Part shown: one piece after another, positions 1-8,468 of the stretch
Layout: every line of letters starts with the position of its first letter
Position numbering within the stretch: the first letter of the stretch is position 1
NCBI GenBank assembly: GCA_001662425.1
Contig: BDDC01000075.1
Coordinates: 21,989 to 36,039, forward strand
Direction of reading: 5' to 3'
Origin: Chlamydomonas sphaeroides
Lineage: Eukaryota; Chlorophyta; Chlorophyceae; Chlamydomonadales; Chlamydomonadaceae
Length of the DNA stretch: 14,051 nucleotides
Program-made: the position numbers and the translations under genes
Notes under the pieces: model-generated
Database searches by the model: none
Told to the model about the DNA's origin: nothing
Seen by the model: only the letters and a program-made list of their open reading frames with translations

Positions 1-368
1 GCCCTCCCGCACTGGCGCACCTAACCATTGCGTTCCCTCTGCGCACGGCCGGCGCGCCATTCTCCCTTGCGTTGGTTTTGTACTACTATTATACTTGTCC
101 TTATTTCTGAACACCCCCCACGGCGTGCGGCTGCGGCCATGGGGGAAGCAAGGGGGCGCCGCAGCCGCAGCCACAGCCTACCTTGCTGCCAGGTCGCTCT
201 GGCCCGCCGGCGGTTGCCAAGCCCATCATACTTTATCACAGATTGCATGGTGTTATGGTGTTGTTCTGACAGGCTGACCACGACCATGTTGATGCACGAC
301 AACCGTAGCCAGAGGGCCGTACGTACGTGTGAACCCCCCTTTGCCCAACCCCCACGCGCCCTTCGCAG
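1..368 (+). other. Unresolved 5' region of the SRCR-like gene
   Basis: No exon here can be fixed with confidence. One frame is open from about 25 (TAA at 22-24) and has ATGs at 139, 247, 286 and 292. Using a GTACGT donor at 323 and the CAG acceptor ending at 368 would join it in phase with the next exon, but the intron would be only 46 nt, short for this kind of genome. Alternatively the exon at 369 extends upstream without the acceptor: its frame is open back to a TGA at 290-292 and reads plausibly (NPHAPFADKRFKTAPPP). The start codon and any signal peptide may lie before the window. Confidence 0.3.
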
Positions 369-2429
369 ACAAGCGCTTCAAGACCGCGCCGCCGCCGCTG
401 GCGCTGCCGCCGTCGCCGCCACCGCGTGAGCAGCCGGGGCAGCGCTGTCGAAACCATGGACGCCAGAGACGAGCGTGTGCTTAAACGGGTTCATCCTACC
501 ATCGTGCGTTGCGGCTAGGGGCATAGCCGACATACATTGCAGCGCGCCACACCCAATGCTATACCCCTGCAGCGCAGCCCCGTCCTACCGCCGTGCGCCG
601 GCCCCAGCCCCCCCTGCACCGCCGCCTCAAACCTCTCCATGCCCTTCCATGCCCCTCCCCCTTCCCTTCCCGCCCTGGCCCCCCACCAGCCCCGCCCTCC
701 AAGGCGCCCTTCATTCGCTACTTCCGGCCGCCCAACCCCAGCCAGCCCTGGACGCGCCGCTCCCAAACCCTGGAGCCCAACCTGTGTGCCGCCAACGACA
801 CCGCCAGCAGCGCCCCCGCTCCCGACTGCCCCGGCCGGGTGGAGCTGCTGGTGCAGCACCCGGGCAACGCGGGGGAGCAGGTGCGTGGGGGCTCGAGGGC
901 GGCGGGGGTGGCGGGTGGTGATGTGGTGATGTGGGGAGCGGGGGGGCAGGCGAGCGGGGGGGGTAAGGCAGGGAGCGGTACTAAGGCAGCGGCCGGCAGC
1001 TCCCTGTGGCGTTGTAACACGTGTGTGATGTTTGTGTTTGTATGTTGGCGTGCCTCATTGTGTGTGTGCGCGTCATCGCACGTCGCGTACCTCCCCCCTG
1101 GCGTGCTGTCGTGCAGGTGTGGGCGCCGCTGTGTGCGCGGGCTGACGCCCTGGCCACGCCTAACTACACGGCCGGCCTGGTCCGCCACCTGTGCTGCATG
1201 CACGTGCGTTGGCTGGGGGGGAACGGGGCGGGGATGGCGCCGGGGGGAGCGTGGCGTGACGGTGGCGTGACAGTGGCATGGCGTGGGGTACGGACCGATG
1301 ATGATGACGGCCACCAATGAATCTCTCGTGATTGATGGTTTTCTTGAGGAGTCCTGGCAATGCGGGGCCTCTGGCGCAAGCAAGCCGACGTACCCGGCCC
1401 ATGTGGCCCGGCAGATCAACTACCCGGCGGCCAAGGCGCCAGGGAAGCGCCTGGGCTGGTACACCTCTGGCTTCATGCTGGCCATTCCGGCTGGTGCGGG
1501 GGCTGGGCCTGGCGGGTACGGGTGCGTCGCGCTCAGCCGCAGGTGGCTGGGTGGCGCAGTGCGGGCGCTGCGATGGCAGCCGCAGGCCTGCCTGCCCTCC
1601 TCCCTCCCCGGGGAGCTCGCTGGCCGCCGGCCGCTGGTGTGCAGGTCGCAGCCGTAGCGGGGGCCGCTACGCCGGGCCTTGTCGGCGGGGGCCGCAGCCA
1701 GGAGGGGCGCTGGGGCCCTCCCGCGAAGATGCCGGTAGAGCCTGCCCCAGCCTGCCGCTACCCGCTTGCAGCCAACCCCACCAGTCGCTGCCGCTTCGTG
1801 TCTCCCCTTCTAGGCAGGTGCTGCATCCGTCTACGTCGAGCAGCCTGCCACCGCTGCCGAGCACATGGGGGCTACGTTGCCTGACCTGCCGCTCCCGCGC
1901 GTGCAATTTCGCGTGTGCGCAGGGCCGCCGGCCGTGGCTGGATACTTCGACCCCACAAAGGTCAAGGCCTGGGCCTCGGTGCCAGGCCCCTCTGGCGGTG
2001 GTGACGGACATTACAGTGGCGCCCGGCTCATCCAGGACACGCCCGGCTTCACGGTGGGTGTGGCAGAGTGTGGGGACGGGGGGAAAGGCAGAATGGGGTT
2101 GGCACAGTCTAGGACACGCCCGGCTTCATGGTGGGCGCGCGGCAAGCGAGAGCAAGCCCTGCAGCTAGTCGCGCACGCAGTTCCAGCTGTTGTGTGCAAC
2201 CGCTCGCGCCAGGCGCCCATCCAGGCACCTACCGTGCGTGGCAGCTGCCCTACCGCTGCTGGCGCCGCCTGCCTCCGTCCCTGGCCTCGCCTCGCTCACC
2301 CCCTACCTCCTATGGACCTCCTGCCTGCCTCGGCCCCCTCCTCGCTCCGCCGCGGCGCAGGTGTCGACGTCGCCCTGCCCCAGCGGTCGCCTGCTGGCGC
2401 TCACCTGCACCGTGGCCGTGTCCCGCTGA
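369..2429 (+). CDS. SRCR-like extracellular protein with proline-rich linker (5' end uncertain)
   Basis: Proposed exons: 369-425, 690-880, 1117-1203, 1415-1493, 1818-2053, 2361-2429 (TGA). All junctions agree in phase; donors are GTGAGC, GTGCGT, GTGCGT, GTGCGG and GTGGGT, and acceptors end in CAG. The product opens with a PPSPPPP-type linker, as in algal cell-wall and secreted proteins. It continues with GRVELLVQHPG, VWAPLCARAD and GLVRHLCCMH, which resemble the start of an SRCR domain (GRVEVL, W-x-x-V-C, VVCRQLGC). It ends with CPSGRLLALTC, resembling an SRCR C-terminal cysteine block. The middle part (INYPAAKAPG to GYFDPTKVKAW) I do not recognise. SRCR domains bind ligands outside the cell; the algal functions are mostly unknown. 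About 239 codons are visible from 369. The family call is by eye; another secreted matrix protein is possible. No membrane segment is visible after the linker. The gene converges on the lipase-like gene downstream. Confidence 0.5.
2034..2137 (+). repeat. Exon end and splice donor duplicated in the adjacent intron
   Basis: The 27 nt at 2034-2060, spanning the end of an SRCR-like exon and its GTGGGT donor, recur at 2111-2137 with two differences seen by eye. The copy carries its own donor-like GTGGGC at 2131. The two copies are 77 bp apart, so use of the second donor would change the reading frame of the last exon. Confidence 0.75.
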
Positions 2430-2785
2430 CAGCAGCTGGGGCTGCCCAGGGATGCGCCACCTTGGGGGGGGCTCAGGCGTCGGACCACATACATCCAGGG
2501 TCTGTGCACGGCCGCCGACCTGTACCGCCGGCGCTGCTGGCCGCTGCCGGCGCTGCTGCCGTACCTACCTGACTCGTAGGCCGTAATGACTGCTGCAACG
2601 ACAACGGCCGCAGTCCCGCGGCAAGGCAGCCTGCCGCCTCTGCAGCGCGCGCTGCTGATGCATGGCGGGTGCTGCCGTTATATATATGGGCTACATGACG
2701 CACGGGTACGACGACGTGCTGCCGTACCGATAACAAGTGTGACCGGCGTGGCATGGCATGTTGGTGTACGTGCGGAGGTGTGTGA

Positions 2786-2790
2786 TGTAA
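2786..2790 (+). terminator. TGTAA polyadenylation signal candidate for the SRCR-like gene
   Basis: TGTAA is the usual polyadenylation signal of Chlamydomonas-type algae. This copy lies about 360 bp after the TGA at 2427-2429 on the same strand, a normal 3' UTR length. Cleavage would be expected within about 10-20 bp downstream. Confidence 0.45.
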
Positions 2791-2942
2791 GGATGTGAGG
2801 GTGTGACGCAGCCGTAACACGTGCGGCACGCGAGGGCTGTCGCCACCTACCGGGGGCCCGCTGGCTGCTGCGCGGCCCGGGGGCCGCCCTTCCCTTGAGC
2901 CGCATGCACCGTGCAGCGCAACATGCTTAATGATAAGCTAGA

Positions 2943-2964
2943 ATGCTTGTTTTATGCTTGTTTT
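2943..2964. repeat. 11-bp perfect tandem duplication in an AT-rich patch
   Basis: The unit ATGCTTGTTTT occurs twice head to tail (2943-2953 and 2954-2964), followed by further T residues. The low GC contrasts strongly with the surroundings. Confidence 0.85.
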
Positions 2965-3058
2965 TTTTATTCCCCCCGACAGCAAGCTTGCTGCGATCAG
3001 GTGCGCCTGGCAGACCCCATGGGCCCGCTTGTCGCATGCAGGGTGCGCTGCCAACACC

Positions 3059-3076
3059 CAGATACAGCGGTATCTG
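3059..3076. repeat. Small perfect inverted repeat
   Basis: CAGATAC (3059-3065) and GTATCTG (3070-3076) are perfect complements around a four-base AGCG loop. The arms are too short to assign a role. Confidence 0.7.
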
Positions 3077-3231
3077 CGCATGGGAGGCCGCCCCGGCGGC
3101 TATCTACTTGCGTGGACGCCCCAGCGTGGTCAGGGGCTGGGGCTTCGCTCGCTGGCTCGCCGCGCCCTAGACTTCCCCCCGCCGCCGCAAGGGGCGGTTG
3201 GCGACACGCATGCAGCTCAGGTTCTCAGCAA

Positions 3232-3295
3232 TCAGTACCAGCAGGTCGAGGGAGCCTCCTGGTCAGTACCAACTTGGGGTCCTGCGGTCGAGGGA
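3232..3295. repeat. Split direct duplication
   Basis: TCAGTACCA occurs at 3232 and 3263, and GGTCGAGGGA at 3244 and 3286, in the same order. The second pair is spaced 11 bp wider than the first. This looks like one duplicated unit that later gained or lost sequence. Confidence 0.65.
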
Positions 3296-3573
3296 CCCCT
3301 TTCCGTCATCCCACCCCACCCCTCCGCTCTTGCCTGCGCCCACTGCCCTTTTCCCATCCCACGCCCCACCCGAACTCTATCTCAGCTCTATTCTCTGGTG
3401 AATCCCATCACCTCACACTGCGGGAGGCTGGCTAAAGGAGCCCGCTCACCTGCCGCCACCGGTTTGTCGTGTGACAGCAAGCCGTCATGGCTTACTCGGA
3501 GGACCAGTGATGCTGACGTGGGTATGACAGGCAACAGCCCGGGGCTGAGCTGGGAGTAACACGGGGCGCATTA

Positions 3574-3578
3574 TTACA
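3574..3578 (-). terminator. TGTAA signal candidate, lipase-like gene (distal)
   Basis: TTACA on the + strand gives TGTAA on the - strand, about 850 bp past the stop codon of the lipase-like gene. A second copy lies nearer the gene at 3660-3664; which is used cannot be told from sequence. Confidence 0.3.
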
Positions 3579-3659
3579 TACGTTGACCTCATCAGCTCCG
3601 TTGACTACCGATGCAAGGCTTTCGAGCAGGACCACACATTCTGCGCCGCTTATTATTCA

Positions 3660-3664
3660 TTACA
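3660..3664 (-). terminator. TGTAA signal candidate, lipase-like gene (proximal)
   Basis: This is TGTAA on the - strand, about 765 bp after the stop codon at 4431-4429. I saw no nearer copy in this orientation, so the lipase-like mRNA may have a 3' UTR of about 0.8 kb. Confidence 0.4.
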
Positions 3665-4428
3665 GTGCAAGTGGGGTCTACAACTCAGACAGATTCCACC
3701 GGCGCGACGGGGAGCCACATGCGGTCATTCTCCATGCTCCCTTGCACCGAACAGACTTTAAGCCCATAGCATCATATCGTGTCGATGGCATATCGCAAGT
3801 ACATCTGACAGCGCACCAACATCTTGTCAATGGCAGACGCTGCGCCGCGCCGTGCCAAATGGGGGCGGATCGGGCCGCCGCTGCCGCGGCGCTGTCGGGC
3901 CCGATCCCACCCCCATGCCCCTCCTACAAATCAGCTGATCCGGTCGCCGAAAAGTTGCTCGCGCGCACACCCCGCCGCCACCTCCTGCCGCGCGCTCCAA
4001 CACAGGCCACCTCAAACATTGCTCACACTCCCACCGCCGCGCGCCGTTGCGGCTCGATCAGGCCCTAGCGCAGGCCCGCGCCCGGTCGGCTCACCATCCT
4101 CAAAGCCACTAGAACTGCCATCGCAGGCGCCCCAGTGCAACCCACACCCTTGCGGCCATCACGGTGTGGCCGCATGTGAGATGCGCCGGACGCGGGGCGA
4201 CCGCGTACATGGAAAGCGCGACGCAGGCTCTGCAGCCGCGCGAGAGGGCAGACAGCCACAGACAGCCCAGGCGCAGCAGCTCGCATGCCGTGACGCCGCA
4301 TGCCCTACGCATGCCGTGGCCGGCGTGCCCGGCGGCCCCCGGCCGCATCGCTAAAGCTAGTGTAGCTTCCGACACGCCAGAGCCACACAATCCGCATGGT
4401 CCCCGCGGTCTCAGGTAAGTCCCACACC
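3665..4428 (-). other. Presumed 3' UTR of the lipase-like gene
   Basis: This sequence lies between the stop codon and the nearest TGTAA on the - strand. No family is visible in any frame. It contains the strong hairpin at 3861-3913 and several GCATGC sites clustered at about 4280-4315. Confidence 0.4.
3861..3913. repeat. GC-rich stem-loop in the presumed 3' UTR
   Basis: The arms GGATCGGGCC (3867-3876) and GGCCCGATCC (3898-3907) pair perfectly over 10 bp around a 21-base GC-rich loop. After a two-base mismatch, four more G-C pairs (3861-3864 with 3910-3913) extend the stem. It would form in the - strand transcript if the 3' UTR reaches the TGTAA at 3660-3664. Confidence 0.75.
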
Positions 4429-7400
4429 TCAGATGCCCCAAGCGCCGGGGTCGCTCAGCTCATCCATGCTGGCCGCCGCCGCCACGGGCCGCCGGCTCTG
4501 CTTGCCCCACGCCGCCTCCAGGCCGCCGCCCGCGGCCGCGGAGCGGCCCTTGACGGCGGCGCCACCTCCGGTGCCGGCGGCGCGCACCGCGCTGGCGCCG
4601 GCGGCGCGCAGGTGCTTGGCGGCGGCAGACGCCGCCGCCGTCGCCGCCGCCGCCGCGATGCCGCCGACCATGCCCATGTCCAGCCGCTTGCCGCCGCCGT
4701 TCGCCGCCGCCGCCGCCGCAGCCACGACGGCCGCGACGTCGCCGGCCACGCCGTCGGCCTCCACGACGCCGCCGTCAGTCCGCGCCGCCGCCGCCGCCGC
4801 CGCGCCCTGCGCCGCCGCCGCCCTGCTGCCGGCGCTGGCCACCGTGTCGACCTGCACCGTCAGGCCCACGGAGCGGAACACCTGCGGCGCCGCCGGCGTC
4901 CTGGCGTCGGCGGCGGTGGCGCCGCCAGCCGCCAGCAGGCCGGCGCCTCGCTGGTCCTGGCCCGGAGCGTGTGTGTGTGCCAGCACCAGGTTACGCACGG
5001 CGTCCTGCGGCGGCGAGATTGGGGGGTTGGGCAGGGCTCGGCAGGGCTCGGCTCCGGTTTGGCTCGAGCAAGGAAGCGTGACGCTGCTGCTGTAGCAACT
5101 CGGCAGGCAGGGCGAACGCAGCCGCAAGCAGCCAGCAAGGCCTGCCCCCCGGCCCCACCTGCGGCAGCCCCAGCTCCTCCAGCACGCTGCGCGACAGCAG
5201 GTCCTCCATCTCGTCCTCCAGGTGCTCCTGCGGCGTAAGACACACCGTACGGCATAGGCCCGTCGTGACACACGCTGGGCGAGTCCGTACTGTACGACAC
5301 TGTACGGTACGGCGCCACCGGCTGCAGCCCCGCCTCGCCCGCTGACCCCCGAGCCCGCCCTCGCTCCGCCCACCTGTCCCGCCTCCGCCTCGGCCTCGGC
5401 GCCCCCTGGAGCCAGCCGCGGGGCGCTCCACAGCCGCCTCTGCCGGCGCGGCACCTGGCCCACCACGGGGGGTGCGTCCACCGCCACTGCGGGCAGCAGG
5501 CGGGCGAAGGGCAGCCCCCGGTGCACCGCCATGAGCTGCAGCAGCACCGCCAGGCCGCCGCCCACGCCCTGGGGGACAGGAAGGGGAGGGGAGGGGAAGA
5601 AGGGGAGAGGCGAGAGGGGGTTCAGGGCTGAGAGTGGGGAGAGGGAGTCGTGGCGGTCCAGTAATCGGTGGCGCAGTTTCAGCTGCGCGTGCCGTTGTGT
5701 GCTCAACATCATAGGGCGACCAAGTTGCAGGTACGCATGCCGTGGCGTGTAAGCCTGCGTGTGTTGGAGTGGCGCGGCGCGGCCCCCACCTGTCCCCCAA
5801 AGCACACGTGGCCCTGCGGGTGCTCCTCCAGGTGGTCCATCACCAACGGCAGGAACACGGAGAACAGCGAGGCGGCCTCCGCGTACAGCCGCCTGGTCGG
5901 GCAGGGATGGGTTGGGGCGGAGGGGCGCAGGTGGACGGGGAGGCGGGATTCGGCAAGTCCCCAGCCGCGCCCATCTGGCTCTCCCGCCCCAATGCTGCCA
6001 AGCGCCTACATGCACGGTGTGAACTTGAGCCGAGAAAGGGCACACCGAGAAACAAAGGACTAAGAAACACACATGATCGGAGCGGGTTCAGCTCACTTGT
6101 TGACCTTGAGCCCCAGGTCGTAGCTTTCAAACGCCACCAAGTCGCCCCTCAGCTCGCGGCCGCCGCAGCCCACCAGGTCGGGCCCCGGCGCGATGACGAT
6201 GTAGCGCACGCCCCCGGGCGAGCCGCTGGCGGAGCAGGCGGCCGCATCGTCCGCCACCAGCCAGGAGGAGCTGGGGTCGCTGGCGCTGGGCAGCATCTGC
6301 GGGGGGAGCGCAGGGGCCGGGAGCAGGGGTTGACTGCGTGCCGCTTTGTTGACGCTGCTCCAGGGCGTAACGCTCGCCTGGTTGGCAGCGGGATCGAGGT
6401 GTGTCAGGCAGCCGCATGTGTGGACAGCGGATGACGGATGACGGATGGGGGCGGCCTCACCGCGCCCGCCACCGCCGCATGCGCCGCATGCGCCGCGTGC
6501 GCCGCCGCCGACGCAGCGCCCGCCGCCGCCCGGCCCATGGGCGCCTTCAGCTCCGACGCCGCCGTCGCCGCCGCCGCCACCCGGCTTAGCGCCACAGCTG
6601 CCGCGCCCATGAAGCCTGCCGTCGGCGCCGCCGCTGCCGGCATCGACGGCACCGTCGGCCTCGCGCCGGCCGCCGCCAGCGACCGGACGCCGCCGGACGG
6701 CACGCCTGGCGGCGCCGCCGCCGACTCCTCATCTGTCTCATCGCCGCCGCCCTCGCCTAGCAGGTGCGCTGGCCCGGCGGCGGCGGCGGCGCTGCGCGCC
6801 GCCGCCGAGGCGGGGAAGTGGTCAGGCAGCTGCCTGGCGGCGGGGCCGGGGCGCTGGATCGGCGACACGGGGACCGAGTGGCCGGAGGGTGGCGTGGTGG
6901 TGGCGGCGCCGCCGCTGGGCCGGGTTGCGAAGACGGCGCCGAGGAAGGCGCTGGCGCCGCCGGCCAGCGTCGCCTTGCGCTGCGGGGCCACACGGCGGCG
7001 CATAATAGGGGCAGTGAGCTGAGGTGCGGCAGCAGGGGCTACACGGCGAGGCGCTGGAGCACTGCTGCAAGCAGTCCTTGTGCTGGCTACCTTCGAGCAT
7101 GCGCTCTTCATCTCCCTCGTTTGTTGTATCATGTCGGCCCCGGCTGCCGGGTCAAGGCACCTGCCTCTACCCCAGCGCCCCACAGGCGCCGGCGGCGCCG
7201 CAGGCTATCGGGGCCCGTGCATGGCGGGCCGCCACGGAGGGACGGACGGATGCTTTCGGCTCCCCTTCCTCATGGCGGGCCACCAAAGGACGGACGCCGC
7301 ACCTGCTCCCCGGCCTGATCCATGCCCTCCCGGGGCAGGGCCAGAGCCATGCCGTCGCCGTACTGCGCAGTGGGGCCGGGGGGAGGAGGGCGCAGGGCCG

Positions 7401-8468
7401 GGGGAGATGCAAGGGGTCGGAGACACGTGCGGCGAGCAGCTGCCTCTAACCCCTGTTCCACAGAAAAGCAGCTGCCTAGTCCCAACACCGGGGCACCCAG
7501 GGTCATCGGGCACGGCTCGCAGTCGTCCGCCCGCACCTCGCCCTCGTCCTCCATGGTGGCCGCCAGCTCCACCACCGGCGCCACCGCAGAGTCGGATGAC
7601 GTCACCAGCGCCAGCCCGTGGCGCGAGGCAGCGGCCTCCGCCTGCAGCGCGGAGGGCGGGAGGGCGGGCAGCGGAGTGGGCCGCAGAACAGGGCCAGCGA
7701 GCGGACGGGGTGGACGCGCGGACGCGATGGAGCGCACTGCCACACACATCTGCTAAACACATGCACACACCGTGCTGTGCCGCGTGTGGGGCTCTGTTCT
7801 ACGTAACACTCGAACACACACCCACACCGCCCTCGGGGAATCGGCAGCCGGGAATAGACCCATCCCCAGGCACCCCACCGCGGCCTTGTCGGACAGGTGG
7901 GCGGCAGCACGAGCCAGCGCCAGCACCGCCCGGTCCGCCTCCGACAGCCGGCCGTCGAGGAGCGGCTCATGGGACTCATCGGCGTGGGGCTGGGAGGCGT
8001 TGCGGCGGTGGGCGGGGCCGTGCTGCGGGGAGCGGGGGAAGCAAGGGAGCAGGGGTGAGGCCCTCGACACATGTGTTCAGATATAGGTGACAGGAAGCAA
8101 CACGACATTTGAGACCTATGTGTACCGTAAGCTTCTAGGTATGGGTGCGGGCGCGCTGCTCTTGTAGGGTGGGGAAAGGCAGGGGGCGCTTGGGCCCCGG
8201 ACGGGGAAGCGGTTGGGCGAGGGAGCTGCGCGCGAGTTGATGGGTGGCGGCGGTTGATGGAGGTGACGGCGGCGGCGGTGGCGGAGGTGACGGCGGCGGC
8301 GGTAGCTACCTGAATGCGCGGGGTGGAGGAGGCGGCTCCTCCCTGGGGGCGCACAGGGCGCGTTTCGTGGGAGGTTTGCGGCGAGTTGGGGTGCAGCGCG
8401 GACGCTGCGACGTGCATCAACAAACCAGAACAAATCGATAAAGATACAGCTGTAGTCAAGCGCGTCAT
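4429..8468 (-). CDS. Plastid-lipase (PLIP)-like class 3 lipase homologue, probably catalytically inactive
   Basis: Exons on the - strand: 8468-8310, 8022-7879, 7641-7537, 7362-7303, 6979-6461, 6296-6097, 5892-5790, 5568-5374, 5227-5159, 5004-4429 (stop). All phases agree and the total is 2130 nt, giving 709 aa. PLIP-like landmarks from memory of plant proteins: HGLALVTSS (about 109-117; plants GLRFVTSS), SSSWLVADD (338-346), RYIVIAPGPD (360-369; plants RxFVIQGSDS), KRLYAEAASLFSVFLP (396-411; plants RGIYEAAKGIYEQ) and LLPAVAVDAPP. Class 3 lipases cut acyl esters; Arabidopsis PLIP1 acts on plastid phosphatidylglycerol. Here GHSLGG reads GQGVGG (429-434), so the serine nucleophile is Gly431; the usual HRDIVP region reads AHTHAP, without Asp; the C-terminus is an Ala-rich tail. 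The N-terminal targeting region is unclear, and starts at 8468 or 8417 are possible. Exon 5 might begin at 7018 instead (+13 aa). Exon 3/4 limits are the least certain. Confidence 0.7.
4590..4830 (-). repeat. GCN trinucleotide-rich segment coding poly-alanine
   Basis: The last exon of the lipase-like gene is dominated by GGC/GCG/GCC triplets, giving repeated Ala runs in the C-terminal tail (roughly residues 575-655). Similar triplet runs occur in its exon 5 (about 6470-6600, with HAAHAAHAA). These are slippage-prone tracts within coding sequence, common in volvocine genomes. Confidence 0.7.
5583..5605 (+). other. G-quadruplex motif opposite an intron's polypyrimidine tract
   Basis: Four G4 runs (5583-5586, 5588-5591, 5593-5596, 5602-5605) with loops of 1, 1 and 5 bases fit the canonical quadruplex pattern on the + strand. 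On the - strand the same sequence is the CT-rich tract just before the acceptor of exon 8 of the lipase-like gene, so splicing alone can explain it. Confidence 0.6.

Larger units (their letters stand above)
2791..3573. other. Convergent intergenic region, no gene recognised
   Basis: This stretch lies between two genes that point at each other. Open frames exist (for example + strand 2954-3559) but none shows a known family, a good start context or splice-supported exons. It holds an AT-rich patch with a perfect 11-bp tandem duplication (2943-2964), a small perfect hairpin (3059-3076), a split duplication (3232-3295) and pyrimidine-rich sequence at about 3300-3390. Confidence 0.5.

Noticed and set aside
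2676..2685. TATATATA sequence as a TATA box.
   Set aside because: It lies in the 3' UTR of the SRCR-like gene and no gene follows on either strand at a suitable distance.
2954..3559. A + strand open frame of 201 codons in the convergent intergenic region.
   Set aside because: No family, no codon bias like the neighbouring exons, low-complexity second half and small repeats inside; not supported as a gene.
4396..5238. A + strand open frame of 280 codons.
   Set aside because: It is Arg/Ala repeat sequence antisense to the GCN-rich last exon of the lipase-like gene, with no motif.
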